DNA of 36,290 bases from Flavobacteriales bacterium (GCA_947487055.1 CANKVN010000014.1:1-36290); one strand, 5' to 3'. Counted from the first letter of the stretch, positions 10,103 to 18,889 are shown. Notes: generated from the letters alone by a model not told the origin. Translations and numbers: made by a program.

Positions 10103-10187
10103 GGACATTTCCCTGCGCAGGCATTATCCTGATCAGGTATTGCGGGTATTGTCTCAGCGTTCCTTTACGGAAGCACCCCGAATGCAG
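10103..10187 (-). promoter_or_regulatory. TPP riboswitch (THI element) aptamer
   Basis: Minus strand reads GCATTCGGGGTGCTTCCGTAAAGGAACGCTGAGACAATACCCGCAATACCTGATCAGGATAATGCCTGCGCAGGGAAATGT. It contains the conserved blocks GGGGTGC, CTGAGA, ACCC, ACCTGATC, GGATAATGCC and GCG-AGGGAA in order. Confidence 0.96.
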
Positions 10188-10189
10188 TA

Positions 10190-10197
10190 CAAAGGTA
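10190..10197 (-). promoter_or_regulatory. Putative -7 promoter element TACCTTTG for the riboswitch/receptor transcript
   Basis: Exact TAnnTTTG match a few nt upstream of the aptamer 5' strand, placing the start site at the aptamer. Confidence 0.55.
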
Positions 10198-10252
10198 ATT
10201 TAATTGACCAGATATTGGCCAATCTGGGAGAAATCGATAAAAAGGATTTTTA

Positions 10253-11248
10253 TTAATGCTTAATGAAACCTTTTTCCAGCAGCAGTTCGGCAACCTGCAC
10301 GGCATTGGTGGCCGCGCCTTTTCTGAGGTTGTCGCTCACCACCCAAAGGTTCAGGGTGTTTGCCTGGCTTTCATCGCGGCGTATGCGGCCCACAAATACA
10401 TCATCCTTGTCGTGGCTCCAAATGGGCATGGGATAGATGTTGTGCTGCACATCATCCTGAACCACCACGCCGGGTGCTGCGGCTAGTATATTTCTTACCT
10501 CTTCCAGGTTGAAATCCCGCTCAAACTCAACATTGATACTTTCACTATGGCCGCCGGTTGTGGGCACACGAACCGTGGTGGCTGTTACCCCAATTTCCTG
10601 GTTCTCCAGGATTTTACGGGTTTCGTTCACCATTTTCATTTCTTCTTTGGTGTAGCCGTTTTCCTGAAATACATCAATATGGGGTAGGATGTTGCGGTCG
10701 ATGGGGTGTGGGTAAACGGGTGTAACCACTGTTCCGCTGCGTTCTGCATCCATTTGTGCTACTGCTTTTTGGCCGGTTCCGGTAACGCTTTGGTACGTAC
10801 TCGCCACAATCCGCTTGATGGAATATCGATCATGCAACGGTTTTAGGGCCACCACCATTTGGATGGTGCTGCAATTTGGGTTTGCAATGATATGGTTTTC
10901 CTGTTTTAGCGCATGCGCATTCACTTCCGGCACCAGCAGCGGAATATCGTTTTCCATGCGCCATGCGCTGCTGTTGTCTACCACATAGGTGCCTTTGGCA
11001 GCGAAAAGAGGCGCAAATTCTTTGCTAACGCTTCCACCGGCACTGAAGAGGGCCAGATCCGGTGCTGCCTCAATGGCATTTGCTATGGAAACCACCGTCC
11101 AGGTTTTGTTGTTAAAGGTTATGGCTTTCCCAACGCTGTTTTCGCTGGCAACGGGTATGAGTTCCGAAACCGGGAAATTGCGCTCCTCCAGCACCTGCAA
11201 TATTTTGGAACCTACCAGTCCGGTAACACCAACAACCGCTACTTTCAC
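10253..11248 (-). CDS. asd: Aspartate-semialdehyde dehydrogenase
   Basis: MKVAVVGVTGLVGSKILQVLEER, IIANPNCSTIQMVVALKPLHD, active-site NPNCST, STYQSVTGTGQKA. Confidence 0.97.
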   Translation of the reverse strand: MKVAVVGVTGLVGSKILQVLEERNFPVSELIPVASENSVGKAITFNNKTWTVVSIANAIEAAPDLALFSAGGSVSKEFAPLFAAKGTYVVDNSSAWRMENDIPLLVPEVNAHALKQENHIIANPNCSTIQMVVALKPLHDRYSIKRIVASTYQSVTGTGQKAVAQMDAERSGTVVTPVYPHPIDRNILPHIDVFQENGYTKEEMKMVNETRKILENQEIGVTATTVRVPTTGGHSESINVEFERDFNLEEVRNILAAAPGVVVQDDVQHNIYPMPIWSHDKDDVFVGRIRRDESQANTLNLWVVSDNLRKGAATNAVQVAELLLEKGFIKH

Positions 11249-11251
11249 TGT

Positions 11252-11512
11252 TTATTTTCCTTCCTCGGTAGAAATAATCAGTTTAGGCTCTTCTACCTGT
11301 GGGTTTTTTACAGGGTCTGGTAAAGGGGCTTTTGCTGCAGTGTCAGGGCGTTTTGCATCCTGTTGCTCCAGTTTTTCGAAATCGGATTCCTGACGCTCAC
11401 TGTCCATGCTATCCTGTTCTTTTTTTTCTTCTTCGGTGTATGCACCATCGCCGGAACAAGCAGCAGTAAACAAAAGACAAGTTATGCCTAACAAAAGAAA
11501 TAGGTGTTTCAT
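11252..11512 (-). CDS. Small predicted lipoprotein, charged, unknown function
   Basis: MKHLFLLLGITCLLFTAACSGDG lipobox; preceded by TAATTTTG. Confidence 0.65.
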   Translation of the reverse strand: MKHLFLLLGITCLLFTAACSGDGAYTEEEKKEQDSMDSERQESDFEKLEQQDAKRPDTAAKAPLPDPVKNPQVEEPKLIISTEEGK

Positions 11513-11544
11513 AAAGGCAAAATTAATACGCTGAATTCAATTCT

Positions 11545-12063
11545 TTAGAGAATTTCCAACGCTTCGAAAAAATCGTTCCATTCGGAAAAGTCTTTTATGC
11601 CTGTGGAAACCGACTCAAAGCAATCGATACTGATACCCCAGGGCTCATTGCTCATAAGTATTTCAGCTGTTTCGGTTGTGGGGATTACGGCGCAATAGGT
11701 ATTCTCCGAAACAACAAGTGCAGGCACATGGGAAATAGCGTCGGTTATGGGATTGGATGTTTTTACAATCCAGGTTAGCTGTTGGGATGCGAACTGGTCT
11801 TTTAGTGTAGAAAATGCGGTTTCTTCAACCTCCATTCCGCTTACCGGTATTAGGTTTAGCAGGGTTTCTATTTTTTGTACCGTTGCTTCAGGCCCAATTT
11901 CCAGGATTATATCCGGACCGGCACACCAGCCTATTATTTCCTGAATGGTGGAAGCCGGTAGGTCATTGTCGCTGCCGACAGCAAAACCAATGCACTCAGC
12001 CATTACAGCAGCTGCATAGCGGGCATCGGAAAGGTCGCGGATGTTGTTGAATTTAATTTTCAT
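11545..12063 (-). CDS. Phosphoribosylanthranilate isomerase (TrpF)-like protein, probably degenerate
   Basis: N-terminal IRDLSDARYAAAVMAECIGFAV and C-terminal GISIDCFESVSTGIKDFSEWNDFFEAL resemble the TrpF TIM-barrel ends; the KxCG catalytic Cys is absent (KFNNIRD). Confidence 0.5.
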   Translation of the reverse strand: MKIKFNNIRDLSDARYAAAVMAECIGFAVGSDNDLPASTIQEIIGWCAGPDIILEIGPEATVQKIETLLNLIPVSGMEVEETAFSTLKDQFASQQLTWIVKTSNPITDAISHVPALVVSENTYCAVIPTTETAEILMSNEPWGISIDCFESVSTGIKDFSEWNDFFEALEIL

Positions 12064-12099
12064 AAAAGGTCAGCGAAGCCCCGGTGGGAGGCTACAGCC

Positions 12100-13335
12100 T
12101 TAAACCAGCATTTTCACAGGCTCTTCTAGGAATGCCTTGAAGGTGTTGAGGAAGGAAGCTCCAATGGCGCCATCCACCACGCGGTGGTCGCAGCTAAGGG
12201 TCACTTTCATGGTTTTAACAGGCTTGATTTCTCCGTTAACTACACCCACTGTATCTTTTACTGCGCCAACAGCCATGATGCAGGCATCGGGCGGGTTGAT
12301 GATGGCGGTAAATTCTTCAATACCAAACATACCAAGGTTGCTGATGGTAAAGGTATTACCAGCCCAATCCTGGGGTTGAAGTTTCTTTTCTTTGGCGCGT
12401 TTGCCGTAATCTTTTACTTCGGTGCTGATGTGGCTGAGGCTTTTTTGGTCTGCAAAGCGCACCACAGGCACCAGCAAGCCTTCTTCTACAGCCATGGCTA
12501 TACCAATATGGATATGGTGATTGTAGCGGATTTTGGTGCCCAGCCAGCTGCTGTTTACCTTCGGGTGTTTGCGCAAGGCAGAAGCCACCGCTTTGATAAC
12601 CAGGTCGTTCATGCTGATTTTCACATCGCTGATGGCATTCATTTGTTCGCGGGCCGCAACTGCATTGTCCATGTTTATTTCCATGGTCAGATAGAAATGC
12701 GGTGCTCCGAATTTGCTTTCGCTGAGGCGTGCAGCAATGGTTTTGCGCATCTGGCTCACGGCTACTTCTTCGAAGCTTTCGGTTCCGGAAACGTATGATA
12801 TGGCGGGGGCGGATGCTGAAGCGGCAGCAGGGGTAAATTCCTCAATATCCTTGCGGATGATGCGGCCATTTTCTCCTGATCCCTGCACCTGGTGCAGGTC
12901 AATGCCTTTTTCTTCTGCCAGTTTTTTGGCCAAAGGAGAAGCTTTCAGGCGGTCGTCGGCACTGGTTGTGGTAATAGGTGCTGCAACCGGTGCGGCAGCC
13001 GTCTGCTGAGGAGCAGGGGCAGAAACCGTTTCGGCGGCAGGTGCTGCAGAAACAGCCGGTGCTGCCGGTGCTCCGCTGAGGAATGACTGATAGTCATCTC
13101 CGGGATTTCCAACAACAGCAATCACACCATCAACAGGGATGGCGCTGCCTTCTTCCACCAGGTACAGGATGCTGCCCTTGGCATACACCTCCATATCCAT
13201 GGTGGCTTTGTCGGTTTCCACTTCAGCAAGTACATCACCGCTTTTCACGGTATCACCAACTTTGTAATTCCACTTCACAATGACACCTTCGGTCATCGTA
13301 TCGCTCATTTTGGGCAATTTAACTGCTTCTGCCAT
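12100..13335 (-). CDS. Pyruvate dehydrogenase complex E2, dihydrolipoamide acetyltransferase
   Basis: Lipoyl domain (VETDKATMDMEV), peripheral subunit-binding domain (ASPLAKKLAEEKGIDLHQVQGSGENGRIIRKDIE), catalytic CDHRVVDGA. Start MAEAVKLP at 13335 preferred over 13347. Confidence 0.93.
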   Translation of the reverse strand: MAEAVKLPKMSDTMTEGVIVKWNYKVGDTVKSGDVLAEVETDKATMDMEVYAKGSILYLVEEGSAIPVDGVIAVVGNPGDDYQSFLSGAPAAPAVSAAPAAETVSAPAPQQTAAAPVAAPITTTSADDRLKASPLAKKLAEEKGIDLHQVQGSGENGRIIRKDIEEFTPAAASASAPAISYVSGTESFEEVAVSQMRKTIAARLSESKFGAPHFYLTMEINMDNAVAAREQMNAISDVKISMNDLVIKAVASALRKHPKVNSSWLGTKIRYNHHIHIGIAMAVEEGLLVPVVRFADQKSLSHISTEVKDYGKRAKEKKLQPQDWAGNTFTISNLGMFGIEEFTAIINPPDACIMAVGAVKDTVGVVNGEIKPVKTMKVTLSCDHRVVDGAIGASFLNTFKAFLEEPVKMLV

Positions 13336-13512
13336 ATCAGTTGGCAAAGATAATGCAATTAGGTGTTCAATTTTGGACTAGCATTTAAGGCTGTTTAAGG
13401 TTTTTGGGTAAAAGGTTGTAATTGCTTATTTGTTTTAGTTCCAAGGCTGATTGTAAACACAGACAAGGCATTGGGTTGGATGTGACAGAAATGTTGACAG
13501 GATTTATCGCAC

Positions 13513-14334
13513 ATGAATTACATTCGCATCATGTCCCAGCATTTTCCTTTCGAAGCCTTTCTTGGCCATGTTATGCAAAACGGCACTCCCAAAACTGACC
13601 GCACCGGTACCGGTACGGTGAGCGTTTTCGGAGGGCAGCTGCGTTTCAACCTGCAAGAGGGTTTCCCGCTGATTACCACCAAAAAAGTCCACCTCAAGAG
13701 CATTATTTATGAACTCTTGTGGTTTTTGAAAGGGGAAACCAACGTTGCTTACCTCAAGGAACATGGCGTGAGTATCTGGGACGAATGGGCAAACGAAAAC
13801 GGAGAACTGGGCCCCGTTTACGGCAAGCAGTGGCGCAGCTGGGAGGCCAAAGATGGCCGTATAATTGACCAGATTTCCGAAGCCCTGCACCTGATAAAAA
13901 ACAACCCCGACAGCCGCCGTATTTTGGTGAACGCATGGAATGTGGGCGAAATAGACAAAATGGCCCTGATGCCCTGCCATACCATGTTTCAGTTTTATGT
14001 GGCAGACGGAAAATTGAGTTGCCAGCTGTACCAGCGAAGTGCGGATTTGTTTTTGGGTGTGCCCTTCAATATTGCCAGCTACGCCCTCTTAACCATGATG
14101 ATGGCCCAGGTTTGCGGCCTGCAGTGCGGCGATTTTGTGCACACGTTTGGCGATGCGCACATTTATAGCAACCACTTCGAGCAGGTGAAGGAACAGCTAA
14201 GCCGCGAACCCCGTTCGTATCCGCAAATGAAACTCAATCCGGATGTAACAGACCTCTTTGCCTTCGATTATAGCGATTTTACCCTTGAAAACTACGATCC
14301 CTGGCCTGCAATTAAGGCCCAGGTGGCGGTTTAG
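13513..14334 (+). CDS. thyA: Thymidylate synthase
   Basis: [44 protein letters not shown], active site [34 protein letters not shown]. Start may be 13513 or 13531. Confidence 0.98.
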   Translation: MNYIRIMSQHFPFEAFLGHVMQNGTPKTDRTGTGTVSVFGGQLRFNLQEGFPLITTKKVHLKSIIYELLWFLKGETNVAYLKEHGVSIWDEWANENGELGPVYGKQWRSWEAKDGRIIDQISEALHLIKNNPDSRRILVNAWNVGEIDKMALMPCHTMFQFYVADGKLSCQLYQRSADLFLGVPFNIASYALLTMMMAQVCGLQCGDFVHTFGDAHIYSNHFEQVKEQLSREPRSYPQMKLNPDVTDLFAFDYSDFTLENYDPWPAIKAQVAV

Positions 14335-14480
14335 CGGTATTTTGATGCCGGTAATTGTGGTGCCTGATTGGGTTGCCAAAAACCAGCTGCAAGGCTGAAA
14401 ATAGGAGTCAGCGTTTTGTTTATTGTACATGTGCATGAATACTCCCTTGGCAATCGTGGTTTCGGTGCGAAATTGCAGCC

Positions 14481-15569
14481 ATGCTTGATGCCTTTTTTGA
14501 GCCCGTGGATAATGCCATTTGGGCGCCTTTTCGCAACAACGATTCGCTACTGGGTGGTAAAATGAGCATCCATGGACACACCTTCCCAAAATTAAAAAAT
14601 ATTCAGCTGGCCATTGTGGGTGCAGGCTATCCCGCCGATGAGGTGCGGAAGAAGCTATATGGCCTTGCCTGGCGTTTCGATCGACTAGGAATGGCAGACC
14701 TGGGCAACCTGAAATTGAGCGGTGATGCCAACAGCCGTCAGTTTGCCATGAGCGAAGCCATCGGTGAGTTGCTCAATGCAGGTATCAAGGTTTTGGTTAT
14801 TGGCCACGATCCATTGTTGATTTATGGATATTATAAGGCTTACCGCCAAACAAAAGAGCCGGTGGAAGTGGTGAAGGTGAGCCCGGATGTGGACCTCGAT
14901 GAAGGCACACCATTGAGGCAGATATTGGTAGAAAAGCCAAGTTACCTGTTCAATATCGATTTTTTGGGTACCCAGGGTTATTACATCAACAACCAAACCG
15001 CTGCGGTGCTGGATAAAATGTATTTCGAAAACCACCGATTGGGTGAAATCCGCACCGATATTGAGGAATCGGAACCCATACTACGCAGTGCACACATGAT
15101 GATGTTTGATATGAATGCCTGCCGTTATGCCGATTCGCCGGGTACTATGCTGCAAAGTCCAAATGGCTTGTATGCCGAGGAGGCGGCCAGGCTGGCCAGG
15201 TATGCAGGCGTTAGCAATACGCTTAGTTCTGCTTATTTCTATGGCCTCAATCCGGATAATGCGCACGACGCAGACCATGTGTTGCTCTCGCAAATGCTTT
15301 GGTATTTTATAGACGGATATTGTGCCCGGTTCAACGATCACCCCATACACAACCACGAAGATTTTCTGATTTACCGAAACAGGCTCAGCAGCACCGGTCA
15401 TGAAATTATTTTCTATAAAAGCCGCAAAAGCAACCGCTGGTGGATGGAAATTCCGCATCCCTACGATAAAAAATCCTTTTTTATAGGTTGCAGTTACAAA
15501 GATTATCAAACGGTGTGCAACGATGAAATGCCGGACCGCTGGTGGCGCGCCTATCAGCGTTTGATGTGA
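14481..15569 (+). CDS. Arginase/formimidoylglutamase-fold family protein with altered metal-site motifs
   Basis: Family layout with IGHDPLLIYGYYKAY (GGDHS region), VSPDVDLDEG (DAHxD region) and MMMFDMNACRYADSPG (SxDxDxxDPxxAPG region). Confidence 0.65.
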   Translation: MLDAFFEPVDNAIWAPFRNNDSLLGGKMSIHGHTFPKLKNIQLAIVGAGYPADEVRKKLYGLAWRFDRLGMADLGNLKLSGDANSRQFAMSEAIGELLNAGIKVLVIGHDPLLIYGYYKAYRQTKEPVEVVKVSPDVDLDEGTPLRQILVEKPSYLFNIDFLGTQGYYINNQTAAVLDKMYFENHRLGEIRTDIEESEPILRSAHMMMFDMNACRYADSPGTMLQSPNGLYAEEAARLARYAGVSNTLSSAYFYGLNPDNAHDADHVLLSQMLWYFIDGYCARFNDHPIHNHEDFLIYRNRLSSTGHEIIFYKSRKSNRWWMEIPHPYDKKSFFIGCSYKDYQTVCNDEMPDRWWRAYQRLM

Positions 15570-15573
15570 TTTT

Positions 15574-15951
15574 GTTTAATGGTCCAATAGAATCGTTGCT
15601 AGTCTTTTCACAGCCCAGCCCTGCAACTCCTGACCCTTAACTTCTCACTTTTAACTAAAGTTTAATGGTCTGTTGGTTTAATAGTCAAATAGAAACCGTT
15701 GCCGGTCTTTTCGTAGCGCAGCTCCGCAACTCCTGACCCTTAACTTCTTACTTACAACTGAAGTTTAATGGTTTATTCGTTTAATGGTCTGTTGGTTTAA
15801 TGGTATAATAGAAACCGTTGTTGGTCTTTTCGCAGCGCAGCTCCGCAACTCCTGACTCTTAACTTTTCACTTACAACTGAAGTTTAATTGTTTAATGGTC
15901 TGTTGGTTTAATGGTATAATAGAAACCGTTGTTGGTCTTTGTGCAGAACAG
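15574..15951. repeat. Intergenic tandem repeat, about 3.4 diverged copies of a ~102-119 bp unit
   Basis: Units starting GTTTAATGGT at about 15574, 15676, 15795 and 15906 (last truncated), sharing ATAGAAACCGTTG-TGGTCTTTTCGCAGCGCAGCTCCGCAACTCCTGACCCTTAACTTCTCACTTACAACTGAAGTTTAATGGTCTGTTG. Confidence 0.9.
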
Positions 15952-16109
15952 TAAGTATGGGTCAATCTTCATTCTCAGATTAAACTATTCAGTAAAAAAT
16001 CCAACTTTCTTCGCTTTTGTTTGTTAATATGGTTACCCTGCAGGACAAAGCAGGCAGAATCCGGACCCATGTCTAACATTTTCTGCATGTACTTCTCGCC
16101 TTGGGGCCT

Positions 16110-16117
16110 TATTTTTG
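16110..16117 (+). promoter_or_regulatory. Putative -7 promoter element TATTTTTG
   Basis: Exact TAnnTTTG match 7 nt before the ATG at 16125. Confidence 0.45.
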
Positions 16118-16124
16118 CATCGTT

Positions 16125-17201
16125 ATGTCAGAAGGATTTCACGGTATAGCCGTACACAAAGTGGTAAGAGAAACCGCCGATGCGGTGACCCTTCACCTGG
16201 ATATTCCCGTTTCGCTTACCGAAACATTTTCATACACCGCCGGACAATACCTCACCTTTGAGGCAGAAATCAACGGCGAAAAAGTACGCAGAAGCTACTC
16301 GCTGTGCACCTATGCACCTGCCGATGCCCATCCTGCCGTAACCATCAAGCGCGTAGATGGTGGCCGCATGAGCAATTACATGAACAGCAACGTAAACGAA
16401 GGCGATCTGCTGCAAGTAATGCCTCCAATGGGTAAATTTACCCTGGTTCCAGAAGCAGGAAGAAGCACCCACTATGTGTTGTTTGCCGGTGGAAGCGGTA
16501 TCACCCCTATGATGGGTATTTCCAAAGCCGTGCTCATGCATGAGCCTGGTAGCATAATTACCTTGGTTTATGCCAACCGCAATCCCGAAAGCGTTATCTT
16601 TAAAAATACGCTGGTGGAAATGGAAAAGCAGCATCCCGGTAGGTTCAAGGTTATTAACAGCTATGATCAGGCGCCTTTTACCTGGTTTGGAATGAAGGGC
16701 TACCTCACCGAAGATAAGGTGTTGAACGTGTTGCAGTCTAAAATTGGTGGTTCTTATACCGGTTTTCAGTTTTATATCTGCGGACCCTCACCCATGATGG
16801 ATGTGGTGAAAAACGGACTTTCCAAGGCCGGTGTAGCCTCCGCCAATGTGCATACGGAGTACTTTACGGCCCCTGTTTCTTCAGCCGCCAAAGCCGAGGA
16901 ATCTTCCGATACAGCCGCTTTCTCAGGTCAGGCAAGCATCAAGGTGCATGTGTATGGCAAAACCCACGAAATCACCTGCGATGACAAAACAACGGTACTT
17001 AATGCCTGTATGAAAAACGGCATTGATCCTCCCTACAGTTGCACTGTGGGTGTTTGCACCACCTGCAGGGCAAAGGTTACCAAAGGAGATTTGCACATGC
17101 TGGAACGCGAAGGCCTTACCGATGACGAAATCAACAAAGGCTATATACTCACCTGCCAGGCACTGCCCCGCAGCAGCGATATCGAACTTAGCTACGAATA
17201 A
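16125..17201 (+). CDS. PaaE-like FAD/NAD(P)H oxidoreductase with C-terminal 2Fe-2S ferredoxin domain
   Basis: FAD-binding YTAGQYLTFEAEINGEKVRRSYSLCTYAP; NAD-binding YVLFAGGSGITPMMGI; ferredoxin PPYSCTVGVCTTCRAKV...LTCQA. Confidence 0.88.
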   Translation: MSEGFHGIAVHKVVRETADAVTLHLDIPVSLTETFSYTAGQYLTFEAEINGEKVRRSYSLCTYAPADAHPAVTIKRVDGGRMSNYMNSNVNEGDLLQVMPPMGKFTLVPEAGRSTHYVLFAGGSGITPMMGISKAVLMHEPGSIITLVYANRNPESVIFKNTLVEMEKQHPGRFKVINSYDQAPFTWFGMKGYLTEDKVLNVLQSKIGGSYTGFQFYICGPSPMMDVVKNGLSKAGVASANVHTEYFTAPVSSAAKAEESSDTAAFSGQASIKVHVYGKTHEITCDDKTTVLNACMKNGIDPPYSCTVGVCTTCRAKVTKGDLHMLEREGLTDDEINKGYILTCQALPRSSDIELSYE

Positions 17202-17253
17202 TACGGCCTTGCGAGAAAAGCGCCTGTAATCGTTTCTCTACCTTCTCTTTCTT

Positions 17254-17859
17254 ATGAATCAAAACATCAACAACCACTGGGATGCCGGAATGACCTGGCA
17301 GGCCTACCGCGACCAAATAGATGAACTGCTGCTTCAGGGCAAAACCACCGGTGCCGACAACAGCGCGGCAATGCTGGATTATGCCAAGCTGAATCAGGCA
17401 CGCATGCGCCGTTTGGAGGGCCATGCCCAATTGTTACCAGAGGTGACGGCAGATTTGCAAAACCTGCCCAAAGGCTTGAAAATACTCGTTATTGCCGAGG
17501 GGTGGTGCGGTGATGCTGCCCAGGTTTGTCCGCCGGCGATGCTGTTGTTTCAGCACCTTGGTATCGAGCACCGCTACGTGCTTCGCGATCACGATACCAC
17601 ACTCATAGATCAGTTTTTAACAAATGGTGGCCGCAGCATTCCTGTTTTTATTGCGCTGGATAGCGAAGGCAATGTGCTGGGAGAAAAATGGGGGCCAAGG
17701 CCTGCAGCATTGCAGGAATTGCGCAGCAGCTGGGTTGCAGCGGGTTTGCCTTTTGAACAACAGGCGGAATTGCTGCATGGCTGGTATGCCAAAGACAAAA
17801 CAGCTGCCGTGCAACAGGAGTTGGCCCAATGGCTAAAGCTAATGGCAGCTAACCTCTGA
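17254..17859 (+). CDS. Thioredoxin-fold family protein
   Basis: LKILVIAEGWCGDAAQVCPPAMLLFQ followed by GGRSIPVFIALDSEGNVLGEKWGPRP (cis-Pro region). Confidence 0.7.
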   Translation: MNQNINNHWDAGMTWQAYRDQIDELLLQGKTTGADNSAAMLDYAKLNQARMRRLEGHAQLLPEVTADLQNLPKGLKILVIAEGWCGDAAQVCPPAMLLFQHLGIEHRYVLRDHDTTLIDQFLTNGGRSIPVFIALDSEGNVLGEKWGPRPAALQELRSSWVAAGLPFEQQAELLHGWYAKDKTAAVQQELAQWLKLMAANL

Positions 17860-17863
17860 GGGG

Positions 17864-18877
17864 TTAGGATACGTAGCGCCGGATTTTTTCCAGCAGCTTG
17901 TCAAAATCTTCGGGCAATGCTGCTTTAAACATCATTTGTTCTCCGGTTACCGGATGGATGAAACCCAGTTCAGCAGCGTGCAGTGCCTGACGGGGCATCA
18001 TTTCAAATGCGTTTTCAATAAATGGCTTGAACTTGGGCAGGGCAGAGCCTTTGCGTATTTCGCGGCCTCCATACATTTCATCGCTGAAGAGGGGGTGGCC
18101 CTGCGAAGCCATGTGTGCACGGATCTGGTGGGTGCGGCCTGTTTCCAGTTGGCAGGCTACCAAGGAGGTGAAATAGAAATGTTCCACCACCTCATAATGG
18201 GTGATGGCCAGTTTTCCATCTTCTTCGTTTTCGAAATGCTTGCTGCGCCTGCGGTCTGCGGGATCCCTGGCAAGGTAGCCACGGATGGTACCTGAAGGGT
18301 TTTCAAAATCGCCCCACACAAGGGCCAGGTAGCGGCGGTGAATGTTGTGGTTGTAAAATTGATTGCCAAGGTGGCTGAGCGCAAATGGGGTTTTCCCCAC
18401 CACCAGTAAGCCACTCGTGTCTTTGTCTATGCGGTGAACAAGGCCAGGGCGGTGTGATTCGTCTTTTTGGGGCAATTGGCCAACGTGGTATACCAGCGCA
18501 TTGACGAGTGTGCCGCTGAAGTTGTTGTATCCAGGGTGCACCACCATGCCGGCAACCTTGTTCACCACCAACAGGTGGTCGTCTTCGTAAACAATATCGA
18601 GGGGAATGTTCTCGGGATATACTTCCTTATCCCGGGGTGGTTCCGGCAGCATAATGCGGATTTCATCACCGGGTTTGATGCGGTAATTACTCTTAACAAT
18701 CTTGCTGTTTACCTGCACACAGCCTGCATCTGCAGCTGCTTGTATTTTGGTTCTGCTGGCGTTCTGCAATCGGTGCATCAGCCATTTGTCTATGCGCATC
18801 GCCTCCTGACCCGGATCGACCAAAAACCGGTAGTGTTCAAATAAGCCAGCGTCGTCGCTCAGGAGTTCGTCTTCCAC
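17864..18877 (-). CDS. rluD: RluD-family 23S rRNA pseudouridine synthase (GTG start)
   Basis: S4 domain (MRIDKWLMHRL...TKIQAAADAGCVQVN) and catalytic HRIDKDTSGLLVVGKT; GRTHQIRAHMASQGHPLFSDEMYGG. Confidence 0.92.
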   Translation of the reverse strand: MEDELLSDDAGLFEHYRFLVDPGQEAMRIDKWLMHRLQNASRTKIQAAADAGCVQVNSKIVKSNYRIKPGDEIRIMLPEPPRDKEVYPENIPLDIVYEDDHLLVVNKVAGMVVHPGYNNFSGTLVNALVYHVGQLPQKDESHRPGLVHRIDKDTSGLLVVGKTPFALSHLGNQFYNHNIHRRYLALVWGDFENPSGTIRGYLARDPADRRRSKHFENEEDGKLAITHYEVVEHFYFTSLVACQLETGRTHQIRAHMASQGHPLFSDEMYGGREIRKGSALPKFKPFIENAFEMMPRQALHAAELGFIHPVTGEQMMFKAALPEDFDKLLEKIRRYVS

Positions 18878-18881
18878 ACTG

Positions 18882-18889
18882 CAAAGTTA
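18882..18889 (-). promoter_or_regulatory. Putative -7 promoter element TAACTTTG upstream of rluD
   Basis: Exact TAnnTTTG match, 4 nt before the GTG start. Confidence 0.45.

Noticed and set aside
12184-12798. 204-aa plus-strand ORF inside PDH E2
   Set aside because: Antisense shadow of a conserved housekeeping gene.
13604-13622. ACCGGTACCGGTACGGT palindromic repeat in thyA
   Set aside because: Encodes the conserved RTGTGT motif of thymidylate synthase; coding constraint explains it.
15574-15951. Possible CRISPR array
   Set aside because: Units are ~110 bp, contiguous and diverged, without short identical repeats separated by unique spacers; no cas genes in the window.
17849-17867. CTAACC-TCTGAGG-GGTTAG hairpin over the convergent stop codons of the thioredoxin-like gene and rluD
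   Set aside because: Only 6 bp and no T tract on either side; not enough to call a terminator.
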